Numbered from the stretch's first letter, positions 1 through 10,700 are shown. The stretch is 64,000 nucleotides of DNA from Ochotona curzoniae (GCF_017591425.1 NW_024467120.1:930001-994000), one strand, 5' to 3'. Notes: a model not told the origin generated them from the letters alone. Program-made: numbers and translations.

Positions 1-301
1 GTCCTACACCATTCACCTCACTTCCTTCATCTCATCATTCACAAGAAAAGGACTACAATAATGTGTTTCCAGAGAAACACCATAACCACATAATCTTACT
101 ACACTATGTTAAAACTACTCTAGCCCATAATTACTTATTGCTGCTAATTTCCTATAAAGCCAATGTTAGCATACTTGTGGATGTATACCAAAATATAAGG
201 CAGTGAGGGCTCAGCACTGTCTGTGGTTTCACACATCCCCCAAGAATCATGAAACAAACCCCTCACAGTTAAGGGGAGGCACTTAAAACTATATGCACCT
301 T

Positions 302-632
302 GGGCCCGGCACTGTGGCCTAGTGGCTTAAGTCCTCAGCTTGAACAAACAGGATCCCATATGAGCACCGGTTCTAATCTCAGCAGCCCCACTTCCCATCT
401 AGCTCCCTGCTTGTGGTCTGGGAAAGCAGTAGAGAACAGCCCAAAAGCCTTGGACCCCAGCATGCACATGGGAGACCTGGAGGAGGTTCCTGGCTCCTAG
501 CTTCGGATTGGTACAGTTCCAGCCGTTGCAGTCACTTGGGGAGTGAATCATCAGATGGAAGATCTTCCTCTCTGTCTTTCCTCCTCTCTGTATATCTAAC
601 TTTGCAATAAAAAAAAAACAATAAATCTTCTT
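302..632 (+). mobile_element. C-type lagomorph SINE
   Basis: 5' end GGCCCGGCACTGTGGCC, B-box-like GGTTCTAATC, the conserved GGGAGACCTGGAGGAG block, and an A-rich tail AATAAATCTT. Complete, moderately diverged, plus orientation. Confidence 0.9.
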
Positions 633-799
633 AAAAGTAAGAAAAAAGTAATTATTCTCTGAATCCAGCAGGAGGGAATCATCTCCTAACATTATGCACA
701 AAAAAAAAAAAATTACCTTCAAAAGCAAATAGACTAAAAAAAACCTGTCATGTAGGCAAAAGTCAAAACATTTGATAAAATCAACAGGAAGAAAAAAAA

Positions 800-1140
800 A
801 AAGAAATTGTCTTGTGGCTTTTCACTTAAGGGAATGTATAGTAACTGTGTAATGCAGACTATCACATCCAGATGTGAGGATACAATGTATATCTCTACTT
901 CCAGACAAAGATGGACTCCCAATGAGACTATTTACTCTATCTTGACAATAGGATGCTGGACCCTCTGTTATTGTCCATGCCCACACAATGGTGGACATAT
1001 GACCGTGTCTGAACAACTGTACTATAGTAATGATATAGGAGAACTCAGTGAGGGGTTGGGAATTGGGGAGGGGATAAGGGAAATCCCGGGGCCTATGGTA
1101 TTGTATCATAAATTGATAAATATAAAAGGAAGTAAAATTG
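800..1140 (+). mobile_element. L1 3' end (lagomorph-type 3' UTR), 5'-truncated
   Basis: Strongly resembles the tail at 47134-47490 (shared GTCTTGTGGCTTTTCA, GATGGACTCCCAATGA and GTACTATAGTAATGATATAG) and, more distantly, the reverse of 35297-35640. It ends in an A-rich tail. The open frames across it are not genes. Confidence 0.7.
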
Positions 1141-1214
1141 AAACATCATCAACAACAACAAACCTAACATTTACCAAACTGATACATATACGTGTGTGGT
1201 GGGGGCAGCCATGG

Positions 1215-1345
1215 GCTAGATCGCTCCTTATATTCTTCCCATTTTAATCCCCACATGAGCCTTCTAAGGCAGTATCCTTGACTCCATTTTATGCATGTGA
1301 AAACTAAGACTCAGGAAAGATAAGTATCTCTTCCAAACTCACAGA
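1215..1345 (+). repeat. MIR fragment
   Basis: CATTTTAATCCCCACATGAG followed by an ATTTTATGCATGTGAAAACT block and an ...ACTCACAG block reproduces the MIR core order. Old and diverged. Confidence 0.5.
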
Positions 1346-1685
1346 ACGGAAGAGAAAGGGAGGGGAGGAGTGGAGAGAGCATGGGAAGGGAAGGTAGAGG
1401 GAAGAGAGGAGAGTGGAGAGAAGAGGGGAGAGAGAGAAGACAGGAGGGGCACATGGACAGAGATCTCTCATCTGCTGACTCATTCCCCCAAATGACTGCC
1501 ATAGCCAAGCTTGGCCAGGCCAAAACCAGCAGCCAGAATCAGTCCGAGCCTCAGACCTGGGCAGCATGCACATGAGCCATCATGTGCTGCTCTCTCAGGG
1601 TGAACATCTGCAGCAGTCTGGAACTCGAACCCACACTCCAGCAGAGCGCAGGGTTTTCACCACTGTGCCAAACACCTTCCCCTGG
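1345..1685 (-). mobile_element. Old C-type SINE
   Basis: Purine-rich (GGGA/GAGA) left end, TCATCTGCTGACTCATTCC, then a CGAACCCA block and a terminal CACTGTGCCAAACACC. This is the reverse complement of an older lagomorph SINE. Confidence 0.65.
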
Positions 1686-1689
1686 TTCC

Positions 1690-2725
1690 TGGTTTCCTGA
1701 AAGAATGGAGTCTCATGTAATGATGCTCTTTGCTGGGCCATGTTTATACTGAATCAACACACATAACTGATGCCCAAGTACTTCTTGGCGAAATCCTTAA
1801 ACATGCCATTCACTTCCACTTTATGGTTGCTCTTCTCCCATTTCAGCTATCAAAACGTCCAGTTTCTTTCCATAGCATCTTCAACCCTAGTTTCCATCCC
1901 TGCAGGATGGTCCATGTGCAAAGCCAGATACCATCAGCAGCATAATTACTCAGCTGCGTCTAATCTTTGAATGAGACTGACTACGCTGGAATTGTCCTAG
2001 CAGAAAACGGAGTAACTTCTTTCATTTGTATAAATGTCCAAGGATGTCCTCAACTCCATACCAAATTGATAGACCAAAGTCATTTCAATCATTTTGCTTG
2101 GTCCTTGGGACCAGAAAGCCAAAGAGGAAAAAAAAACCTGCCAGTCACCTTTTCCACATAGCATTAGCACAGGAGCAATTCTAGGTGACACCCCAACGAA
2201 GTGGAAGTGCTGGGTTTGCTGGGATTTCAGGGCGAGTCTGTAGCCACATCTGCTTCTGCAGCAGAAAAAACCAGCAAAGTCCATCTCAGCCCACTCCTGC
2301 TCGCTCCCTCACCTCTGCTGCTGCTCTCTTCCACACAAACCGCCTGCCGACACCGCAAAGTGGGTCGTGGAAGGGCAGTTGGCTCCAGGTCCTCAGCTAA
2401 CAATGCCAAACGAGTTGGGGCAAGTTTGTGGTGCAGCCTGACTCACCACTCCAAAGAAGCCTGGGTTTCCCATGGAGAGATCACCACCAGGAACACGCTA
2501 CCATCTCACAAACCAGGACAGGGATGATGAAAACAGATGTTGCCATGCAGGGTACTGAGGACAATCTTCTCTTGACTCTAGTGTCCGACTTCCTCATTGT
2601 GGCACTGAATCTCAGGTGCCACCCAGACATCTCCGTTTGGAAAGGCAGCAGGCTACTACTCACAGGACAAAAATGTTGTGTGTTACTGGACACATCCTGT
2701 TTATAAGCTCTTGCCTTCCCCCACC
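1690..2725. other. Unannotated intronic sequence
   Basis: Unique-looking sequence. The short ORFs on both strands have no recognisable protein similarity and no consistent splice sites. I see no repeat I can name. Confidence 0.5.
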
Positions 2726-2729
2726 GCAA

Positions 2730-2890
2730 ATGCATCCAATCGCCATTCACCAAATATTTACAAAGGCATCTACTAGGTGACCAGGTGCCTGGCACTGTCT
2801 GGAGGAGATAAGGCTGCCTTGGTGAGCAGAGCCAGTGAGGGCCCCACCCTCAAAGAATTCACCTGTGTAGACAAATCAGAGAGAGGACCA
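2730..2890 (+). repeat. L2/MIR-class fragment
   Basis: AAATATTTACAAAGGCATCTACTAGGTGACCAGGTGCCTGGCACTG is laid out like the common L2/MIR 'last for three prime' segment, followed by a CCCCACCCTCAAAGAATTCACC block typical of L2. Confidence 0.45.
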
Positions 2891-3341
2891 TAGCCAAACC
2901 AGTGAAAACCAGGAGCTTGGCAAATGCCATCAACAAGAGACTGAAGGTAACTGGGACTTCCTGGGAAGGTGGGTAATCTTTGGATTGGAAGGGAAAGGGC
3001 CAGACAGCACCCCACCCCTCCTGCCAATTTCACTTGAGCTGGGACTTGAGAACAAACAAGCTATTCCAAGAAATCACAGGGAACCTTGCAGGATGAAGGA
3101 CAGGTGCATGCAAATGCCCGTTGTCAGGGAAGCAGCGAAAATGCCTGAAGAGCAGACCAGAGCCCCACGTGGCTGCCTGGTCACCAGTCCCAGGAGAGGG
3201 TACCACAGTCAAAGAGGGAAAGCAGAGTGACATGGCATGAGACACATAAGACACTGCAAGAAGCACATGAGGAAACAGAATTGATTTTTATAAAAATACC
3301 TGTTTTTAAATCTATACATAGATTTTGTTTTCCATGCACCT

Positions 3342-3669
3342 TTTTTTTCTTAAGATTTATTTTTATTAGAAAGGCAGATATACAGAGAAGAGGAGAGACA
3401 GAGAGGAAGATCATCTGTCCGATGTTTCACTCCCCAAATGACCACAACAGCCGGTGCTGTGCCAATCAGAAGCCAGGAGCCAGGAACTCTTCTGGGTCTC
3501 CCACGTGTGTGCAGGGTTCCAAGGCTTTGGGCCATCCTCACCTGCTTTCCCAGGCCACAAGCAGAGAGCTGGATGGGACGCAGAGCTTCCGGGATTAGAA
3601 CCGGCGACCATATGGGATCCTGGCACGTGCAAGGCGAGGACTTTTACCACTACGCTATCGTACACACCT
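3342..3669 (-). mobile_element. C-type SINE
   Basis: Reverse-oriented: T-rich tail, AAGATTTATTTTTATTAG, GATTAGAACCGGCG (B box reversed), 5' end near 3669. Flanked by imperfect ACCTTTTTTTT copies suggesting the target duplication. Confidence 0.9.
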
Positions 3670-3671
3670 TT

Positions 3672-4720
3672 TTTTTTTTTTTTGCCCTTTCCCATCCATG
3701 CACTTTTTGAAGATTCTTCATCTGCATGGAATTCAAAAATTACCTGCATCAAAATAAACTTCTTACTCCACTTTTAGAAACTTTTTGAAGTACCACTGAC
3801 TGGAGAAGAGACAGACAAATAGATATAGCTGGTGTCCACTGTTTAGAGAACAAACTGCATTATAAACAAGATGGGCTCACATGGCTTACTATGTTAGCCT
3901 TGGAAGGGTGAACAACTGGGAGGGGAGGCAAGTTGGAGATGGGGAAGGGGGGTTTCACTGACCTCAACAGCCGGCCGGCCCTGAGTCCCCAACTGCTTTG
4001 GACACGAAGGCGAGCAAAAACAACCTGGGTACTTTCAGGCACCCAGCAGTCAAGCAGCTTACAGAGCTACAACCACACAAGAAAACAGGCGAAATGCAAC
4101 GTCATTGCAGATGTCAGTTAATGTGGCAACATCTTTGTTCAGGGAAATGAACACATACCCTTGAACCAGCTCTTGGTTCACTGCACAGGTCCCAGACGGC
4201 CTGGGCTGTGTGCAAAAACAGATGTTCACGACGAGTCAGTTCACCTGAGTACAAGAGCAAGCTTAGAAAGGAACTAGATGATGAGTCCCAGGGAATCAGT
4301 TAAATAAGTGTTGACTTATCCAACAAAATATTCACCAAAGATGGGAACAAGAATGTACCTACATATTGAGTTTCACACACATATTTTATGCATATCAAAT
4401 ATATTTCATTTGTGATATATACACATCTGTATATGTATATGTATATGTATATATAATGTCAGTTATAAGAGATAACACTATAATTGTAATATTTATAATT
4501 TTTCAAAGTAATATCATGACACAACAAAAGCCACAAACATTTCAGTGTGACTAACATGCCATTAGTGCTATTAAAAAAAGGTTTTAGAAATTCTCACACA
4601 TGAGCTTAACCAGTTGCACCTCAAAACATCTTGAACAGCAGGTATAAAACCCTGGGATTGGTGCGTGACTCCAAACTGAAAACCAGAACCTTTTTATGGT
4701 GAACTTCTATAGCATTTCAA
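3672..4720. other. Unannotated intronic sequence
   Basis: No gene-like feature. It includes an AT-rich stretch with short TATG repeats around 4427-4456 and otherwise unclassified sequence. Confidence 0.5.
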
Positions 4721-4722
4721 GT

Positions 4723-5045
4723 TTATACTAGCACAGTAGATTATGCCACCACTTGCAATGCCAGCATCTCAGGAGTGCCAGCCTGAGACCTGGCTGCTTT
4801 ATTTTCCATCCAGCTCCCTGTAAATGTGCCTGGGAAAGCAAGGGAAAACAATTCAAGAGCTTGGGGCCTGCTGCCCAAAAGGGAGATCCCGACGCAGTTC
4901 CAGGCTCCTGATTTTGGCCTGATCCAGCCCTGACTATCACACAGATCCAAGATCAACAATCTCTCTCTCTCTCTCTCAGTCCTCCCTCCTCACCCTTCTC
5001 TCTCCCATTCTGCCTAATAAATAAAACTCTTTAAAAAAAAAAAAA
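4723..5045 (+). mobile_element. Diverged C-type SINE
   Basis: Contains CCATCCAGCTCCCTG, CCTGGGAAAGCA, a CT-rich 3' segment and AATAAATAAA plus an A-run. The 5' end is degraded. Confidence 0.7.
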
Positions 5046-5126
5046 AGAAAGGAATGAAGTAAAAAAGAAAGAGAAAGGAAGAAAGGAAATTACGAAGGAA
5101 CAAAGGAAAGGAAAGAAAAGGAAAGC

Positions 5127-5452
5127 CCACAGCAATGGCTCAGTGGCTCAATCCTTGCCTTGCATGCACCGGGATCCCACATGAGCCAGTTCATGCCCCA
5201 GCTGCTCCACTTCCTATCCAGCTCCCTGCTTATGGCCTGGGAAAGCAGTAGAGTATGGCTTAAGGCCTTGGGATTCTACTCCCATGTGGGAGATCTGGAA
5301 GTAGTTCCTGGCTCCTGACTTTGGATCAGCTCAGCTCTGGCTTTTGTGGCCACTTGGGGAATAAACCAGAAGATAAAAGATCTTTTTGTCTCTTCTTCTC
5401 TCTGTAAATCAGACTTTCCAATAAAAATAAATAAATCTTTAAGAAAAAAAAA
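5127..5452 (+). mobile_element. C-type SINE
   Basis: GATCCCACATGAG, CCAGCTCCCTGCTTATGGCC, GGGAGATCTGGAAG and the AATAAATAAATCTTT tail. A purine-rich (GGAAA)n tract precedes it at about 5035-5126. Confidence 0.85.
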
Positions 5453-5529
5453 ATGTACCCGGTGAATATAATACCTTGTTCATAATAATGTATTAAGACT
5501 ACTTTGATTTCAGACACATACACTAAACA

Positions 5530-6135
5530 CTTAAAAAGGTGCTAGAAATGATGAGGTTACCAAGTGCTGAGGACACAGATGAAAGGCCGGGCAGAGATCC
5601 CAGGAGGTGGTAATCCTAGGACTGAATCTCCAAGGAACAATCACCAGTGGTACCCACGGGGAGAGAAGTATTCCTGACAGAGGCATGGACACCCAGTGGG
5701 ACCATTCAAGCAAACCCAAGGGACGCCTTTGCTGAAGCTCGCAGGGTCCGAGTGGCTGTCAGGACAGGCTCCCGACTGTTTAGGTTCTGCAGCCAGGACC
5801 TTTCCTGGAAGCACTGGGGAACCTCCGAGAGAGGGCAGCCCTGGAGTTTTCCAATGTCACTGGCAACAGTATGGTTGGCAGATGAGAGCATGGCCAGCCA
5901 TGTACCTAATGCAGAAACTAGGTTAAGGACCTAAATCTCCCTAAGGGAAGCAAAACTATGGAAGCAGGAACAGAAACAGGAGATTCAGGAGGTAGCATCA
6001 CAGCTAGGGAGAAGGAGGAACAAGGACAAACCCAACCGTCACACTCACTGCCATGCAGGAGCACGCTTGGGAGCGGAACTTAAAGTAAGGCGGCAGGCAG
6101 AACGGCAGGTCCCAGGCCACAGCTCCATGTCCTTG
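5530..6135. other. Unannotated intronic sequence, possible L2 remnant
   Basis: No gene. The GAAGTATTCCTGACAGAGGC stretch near 5667 recalls the L2 3' region but is too decayed for a firm call. Confidence 0.35.
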
Positions 6136-6139
6136 AACA

Positions 6140-6270
6140 TCTCAATCCAGGTGTCTGAGTGTCAGTTACCTGTTCTGTAATCACATCAGTCATGAGAAGA
6201 AATGCTCTGAACAAAGCACACAGTAGGCACACAGTACCTGGCGCACAGTAGGGATTTCATCACAGGCAGC
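6140..6270 (-). repeat. MIR fragment
   Basis: A CAGTAGGCACACAGTACCTGGCGCACAGTAGG arrangement after a GTTACCTGTTCTGTAATC block matches the usual MIR order read in reverse. Confidence 0.45.
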
Positions 6271-6405
6271 CCCGGATGGTGAGAAACTTAATGCAGTAGA
6301 AACAGCTCCACAGCAGACTCGTCCAGGCCACTAAGCAGAGCTTTCAAGCAAACTTGGAAATTCAGGGTTGGAAGTGGAGACAACCGATTGAAAATCTCAC
6401 TCTTG

Positions 6406-6739
6406 GGCCCAGCGGCGTGGCCTAGCAGCTAAAGTCCTCACCTTGAACGCGCCAGGATCCCATATGGGTGCCGGTTCTAATCCCAGCAGCTCCACTTCCC
6501 ATCCAGCTCCCTGCTTGTGGCCTGGGAAAGCAGTCCAGGACGGCCCAAAGCTTTGGGACCCTGCACCACCGTGGGAGACTTGGAAGAAGTCCTGGATCCT
6601 GGCTTCGGATCGGCATAGCATCAGCTGTTGTGCTCACTTGGGGAGTGAATCATTGGACGGAAGATCTTCCTCTCTGTCTCTCCTCCTCTCTGTATGACTT
6701 TCCAATAAAAATAAATAAATCTTTAAAAAAAAAAAAAAG
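6406..6739 (+). mobile_element. C-type SINE with intact 15-bp TSD
   Basis: Full-length element starting GGCCCAGCGGCGTGGCC. The 15-bp target duplication AAAATCTCACTCTTG is present at 6391-6405 and 6740-6754, so this is a clean retrotransposition event. Confidence 0.96.
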
Positions 6740-6759
6740 AAAATCTCACTCTTGAAACT

Positions 6760-7260
6760 CCTTAGATCAGCCCCACCCCCGCAGAGGCCTGTGACCTGCA
6801 CTGAGGGCCACCAATCCGGTGTCTTCACTCGGCAAGAAACTCAAAGCACAGGCCTTAGCTAAATGGACAATTCACCAGAGCTAGGCAAAATTGGCTCATC
6901 TCAGCTCCAGGCAAACACTTGCGTCTATAGATGCTCAACAGCCAGGCCCGCCTGAGAAGTGTTAGGGGTTTCCTGTGTTGCAAGTGCCACATGCACCAAG
7001 ACAGACACCCCCTCACTGCATGCAAGCAGGTGCAAACAAGGAGAATCTCAACCAGGAATTTCCCAATAAAGATGAAGTTGAGAGTGAGACTTCAGTCCAG
7101 CCACGTCTCCATCCCCTGACCTTACATTTTCCGTAATTACCAATTACCTTTAAAAACCAGCAAGGACCAGTTGTTGGAAGAGGCAAACCCTATTCCTTAG
7201 TCAATTATGTTTCTCAAGTTTGGTTTTAAAAGGGCAACTCACATTAGTGTTGACAATAAA
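6760..7260. other. Unannotated intronic sequence
   Basis: Nothing recognisable. No conserved ORF or repeat called. Confidence 0.4.
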
Positions 7261-7282
7261 AAAAAAAAAATCACAGAATTTT

Positions 7283-7486
7283 AAGCATATATATAGCATA
7301 TACTATATATATATACATAGAATATATATATTATGTTCTGGCCTAATATGTGTAAATATTCTGTTCATATATATATTATATATATAGTCTAATACTAAAT
7401 TAGGACAGAATATAAATATAACAGAATATAAATATACATATTTGTGCGTATATATAGCACATATATATGTGTATATGAACAGAAAT
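7283..7486. repeat. AT-rich (TA)n microsatellite with inverted repeat
   Basis: Alternating TA/ATA runs. A perfect 13-base inverted repeat, TTCTGTTCATATA at 7359-7371 and its complement at 7472-7484, could extrude as a hairpin. Confidence 0.8.
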
Positions 7487-7489
7487 GGT

Positions 7490-8420
7490 GACTCCACATG
7501 ATGCCTCACTGAAGCCAGAGACCTGAAATACATTAAGGATCAAAATGTGAGGAATGACCAGAAACAAAGTATCCTCGTACCCAAACTGGTACTCCACTCT
7601 GGGATTGCTGTGTGTGAGAGAGAGAGGCAGGTTGCCAGGGACCAAGGAAGCGACACTGCACCAAGGCCTTTCCCATACAACCCGTCCTGCACACCCTCTG
7701 TTACAGGAGTGTTAAAAGGGCCAGTTCTACACCAACTGCCCTAAGAGATTTACGCCATGCGATGTTTATAATCTACTTGATATGCACAGATCCCATGTAA
7801 ACAAGAGTTTACATTGGCCAGCACATAAGTTACAACAAACAGAAAAGAAATACTGGCCAGAGTTCAGTGTCATTCTATTGAAGGCCAAAGAAACCAGGCT
7901 AGAGAGACCAAGCGCTTCGTAAAATGAGGGTCAAAGCCGACAGTCTCAGACAGGGGCAGCCTCCTTAGGAATCGAATTACACATCCACCCCACCTTCTGG
8001 TAAGCTTTGCCTCTTCACCCAAAGCAACAAAGGCTCCAGCTTTCAAAGGTAGGCTGTTCCGTTTTCGCAAGCGGAAGGCGTGTGCAATCTTCCTGGGGTT
8101 GCTTCAGACATGTGGGGACCTTGATGGGGATACTCTTGACGCTGAGCATGGTAGAGTGGCGGATTCTGGGCCTGGAAGCTGCTTACCCCAGGTGGGTGTG
8201 GGTGAACGGCCACTTGTCAACACCACACCTGTGAACAACACCTGGGGGGAATGGAGGGCCTCATGGCCGCCGCCCAAACGAAACGGCCCGCATTTGATCT
8301 TTCCCGGGACAAAGCATCCACGGTTTTAGAACTACAACGGCCATGCCTTAAAACATCTCGGATTCGTTCCAACAAGTCGGCGCGGAGAGCAATTCCTGGG
8401 AGGCAGCACGCACAAAGTAA
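7490..8420. other. Unannotated sequence approaching the CpG island
   Basis: Mixed-composition intronic sequence. No interspersed repeat or exon recognised. Regulatory content is possible but not demonstrable here. Confidence 0.4.
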
Positions 8421-8436
8421 CCCCCCCCCCCCCCCC
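8421..8436. repeat. Poly-C/poly-G tract (C16)
   Basis: Sixteen consecutive C followed by GGG, just inside GFOD1 intron 1 near the CpG island. Likely length-variable. In sense orientation the transcript would carry a G16 run. Confidence 0.9.
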
Positions 8437-9109
8437 GGGTTAAATCCTAAAACAGTCTCTCCGAATCTATGACACCCGGCAGCGTTCTCCCAGATCATCT
8501 CATGCAACCACTCCCACCACCCCAGCCTCCAGCTTGGACAAAAATCCACCCACCCCACTGTCGACACCTCTAACCTCACACTGAACTCGCTCGCAGCGGA
8601 AGCGAATGACTCCAGGCAGAGCCCTAAAGCAGCAGCGGGGTACACCTCCGCCCCCCCCCAACCCGGGAAAACCGGGGACACGTGTGCGGCCCTTTATGCG
8701 GGCGTTTCTGGCGCGCGCGCTCGCTTCTCCCAGGCGCGCACGTACGCACACACTCGGGCACTCCACACGCAGCTGGGGACCATTTCCTCTCCCTTAGGAG
8801 AAACCCAGCCCGGATTTGGCATGTTAACCTCCTGGTTCCCATCCCCCACACTCGCTCACACGCCTCCTCCAGCCTCGGCTCCCGCACGCACGTGGAAGAA
8901 GTGCGCCCAAGGTGTGCCAGGAGGGCCGAGGGAAATGCAGAGGCAGAGACAGCCGGGGAGAAGGAGGAAGGAGCTCCAGGTGGGATCTACACTGTCAGCT
9001 CCCCTGAGGCAAGACAAATGCAAGTCCTCCCCTGGCTAGTGGGAGAAGCAACCGGGAATGAAGGGACAGAAAGCTGGTGGGAGGAAGGGAAGAAGTCGGG
9101 GTCACTCAC

Positions 9110-9362
9110 CCAAGGTTTTGACGGCGATCTGCCGGGTGAGGGGCGGAGGTAGGTTGATGCACACCAGGTCGACATCCTGGTGCAGCAGCACCTCGTCGAT
9201 GCGGCTGGTGTAGAAGGGGACACTCATCTCCTTAGCCAGCTCCTCCGCTTCTTCCTGCGTGCGGCCCCACAGCGCCTTCACCGCGAAGCCCTCGTCTTTA
9301 AGCAGCGGGATGATGACACGAGCCGTGAGGCTGGTTCCGAACACGCCCACCCCGGGAAGCAT
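9110..9362 (-). CDS. GFOD1: GFOD1 first coding exon (partial gene), Gfo/Idh/MocA-family oxidoreductase-like protein
   Basis: The minus-strand frame from the ATG at 9362 begins [16 protein letters not shown] and runs to ...RQIAVKTL plus the first base of a Gly codon. I recognise this as the N-terminus of glucose-fructose oxidoreductase domain-containing protein 1 (about 390 aa in human). The glycine-rich GVGVFG stretch (residues 4-9) sits where the Rossmann fold NAD(P)-binding loop is expected. The exon holds 84 full codons plus one base (253 nt) and ends at a consensus donor: exon ...CTTGG, intron GTGAGT starting at 9109. The in-frame read-through beyond it (Gly-Glu-stop) is intronic. The start context has G at -3. 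The remaining exons lie at coordinates below 1. The family is predicted to be an oxidoreductase, but its substrate is not established; the human protein is described as secreted or extracellular. Gene identity is very secure; function is by family only. Confidence 0.96.
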
Positions 9363-9368
9363 GGCTGT

Positions 9369-9677
9369 TCAGGTGCTGCGAGCTGTGCTTCTGCCAGAAT
9401 CTCCAGCGGAACAAACGCGCGCACGCTCTTCCAGCTGGTCCGGCCACCGACTCCCGCAGCCGATCTCGCCGCGGCGCGGCAAGCCGTCGCGCATCGGGCA
9501 AGGCGCCCGGCTGTCCAGAGCGCACAAGCTGCAGGCGGAGTCGGCTCCCACCCGGTGCCTTAACACGAGGCCTGCTGCAGTATCCCGTCCTTCCCGGAGA
9601 CAGTAGCAGCGAGGCTCCGAAGCCCCTCGGAGCTCTGGTTCAGGCGGCGCTCCCGCTGCTACACGGGCCGGCTCCAT
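9369..9677 (-). CDS. Upstream ORF in the GFOD1 leader, 102 codons
   Basis: The ATG at 9677 opens a frame of 102 codons (start MEPARVAAGAPPEP) that stops with TGA at 9371-9369, only six bases before the GFOD1 ATG. The frame can be extended three codons upstream only from a GTG. Composition is Arg/Ala/Gly/Pro-rich as expected from CpG-island DNA, and no domain is recognisable. If the leader starts near 10.0 kb this ORF is in the mRNA and would reduce or re-route initiation at GFOD1. It could equally be a chance ORF in GC-rich sequence. Confidence 0.3.
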   Translation of the reverse strand: MEPARVAAGAPPEPELRGASEPRCYCLREGRDTAAGLVLRHRVGADSACSLCALDSRAPCPMRDGLPRRGEIGCGSRWPDQLEERARVCSAGDSGRSTARST

Positions 9678-9995
9678 GAGTCCCACGGAGACCGCTCCAT
9701 TGCCGGCTCATCCCAGCGCCGGTGCCACGGCAGCCGGGAACCGGCTGTCTCCCGCTTCGTTTCAGCAATCGGCGAGTCGCACACACGAGATTCTACAGCC
9801 TACCGGGAGCACGGACCCACTCGGCGCCAGGGTCCCCTTTCTGCGCCGCGCCGCTCGCGTTCGGTTCCCAGTGAAATGAAACAGCGGCCACCAGGAGGCC
9901 AGCTAAAGATGCGGCTCGCAGTGAGCCAGGCGCGGATCCCGAGCTACTGCGCGGCAGCGGCGGCGGCCACGACCCGGCGCCAGCCTCCTCATTCT

Positions 9996-10006
9996 GCTGC
10001 CATGTT
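9996..10006 (-). promoter_or_regulatory. YY1-type motif
   Basis: The minus strand reads AACATGGCAGC, fitting the AAnATGGCnGC YY1 consensus, in GFOD1 sense orientation and 634 bp above the start codon. It is a single motif match and binding is not shown. Confidence 0.4.
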
Positions 10007-10479
10007 CGCTTCGCAGCGCTGCTCGCGCGGCCTCGGCCCCAGGCCGGTTCGGTCTCCGGGTTCCCGCGGGGCGGAGGGCGGAGTTGGTGACTTGGACTGT
10101 CAGCGGCCCGGGTTCCTGCCCCGCCCCCGCCGCTGCGCCGCGCGCCGTTGGCCGGCGCGCATCGAGTCACCCGCCCCTACCCCACCCGCGCTGCCGGCGC
10201 GCGCTGCGCCCGGGGCCCGCGTGCCCAGCTCCGCTCCTCCCCGGCTCCGCCTCGCTCGCCTCCTGCCAGCCTCGCGTCTTCCCTTTCTTTGCTCTCACCG
10301 CCCAATGCGCCTCCTCGCGGCGCTCTAAGCCCCGCCCCGAACGAGCGAATCCATCCAACAAGGCAAGGCGCGCCCTCATAGGTTGGAGGGGAAGAAGGGG
10401 GCCGTCCCCTGAAAGACGGCAGCGGACGCCCTGGCCCCTGGGAGGCTCGGACCCGACGAGTTGTGAGCAGCGGCTAATT

Positions 10480-10700
10480 ATGGCCTCCGCTGCGGGAGTG
10501 TTTCCTACGAGCCGGATACCACGCTAGGGAGGCTTTCCAGGCATCCGGCCTCTACATTCTCACACAGACCCCTAAGGTTGTTGGAACCCCCTTGGACCAA
10601 TGACGTCAGTAAGCCCGGAGGAGGCGAGGGACTTGCTCAAAGTGATACCCACAAGCAACAGGGCCTGGGATTATCATCCACCTCCCAGGTTCACCATCTC
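10480..10700 (+). repeat. MIR-like element at the island edge
   Basis: The order GAGCCGGATACCACGCTAGG, ACATTCTCACACAGACCCC, GGGACTTGCTCAAAGTGATA follows the MIR consensus layout. Diverged. Confidence 0.5.
10596..10608. promoter_or_regulatory. CCAAT followed directly by a full palindromic CRE (TGACGTCA)
   Basis: CCAAT ends at 10600 and TGACGTCA occupies 10601-10608, about 1.24 kb upstream of the GFOD1 ATG on the shoulder of the CpG island. It lies in sequence resembling a decayed MIR. The match is perfect, but its use is inferred only. Confidence 0.35.

Larger units (their letters stand above)
1..9109 (-). other. GFOD1: GFOD1 intron 1 (5' part)
   Basis: This is the sequence downstream, in gene direction, of the exon 1 donor at 9109. 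No second GFOD1 coding exon is seen before the window edge, which agrees with a long first intron in mammals. The interval contains SINEs, one L1 3' end, MIR and L2 fragments and an AT-rich tract, each listed separately. Confidence 0.85.
9363..10030 (-). other. GFOD1: GFOD1 5' UTR and probable transcription start area (boundary approximate)
   Basis: GC-rich, CpG-rich sequence immediately upstream of the GFOD1 ATG with no splice acceptor needed to reach it. A YY1-type motif at 9996-10006 (AACATGGCAGC on the minus strand) suggests initiation close to 10.0 kb, because such motifs usually sit just downstream of CpG-island start sites. Several upstream ATGs would fall within this leader, including the 102-codon uORF at 9369-9677. 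The exact transcription start cannot be read from sequence. Confidence 0.5.
8600..10470. promoter_or_regulatory. GFOD1: CpG-island promoter of GFOD1
   Basis: CpG density rises sharply relative to both flanks, with GC boxes near 10068-10080 and 10117-10128, a CCAAT on the plus strand at 10302-10306, and the YY1-type site at 9996-10006. No TATA box is evident. The island surrounds exon 1. Long open frames on both strands here (for example 9876-10328 plus) are composition artefacts. Confidence 0.85.

Noticed and set aside
8682..10328. Long open frames on both strands through the CpG island (for example 156 and 150 codons)
   Set aside because: GC-rich DNA lacks stop codons; the frames overlap GFOD1 exon 1 antisense and contain no recognised domain.
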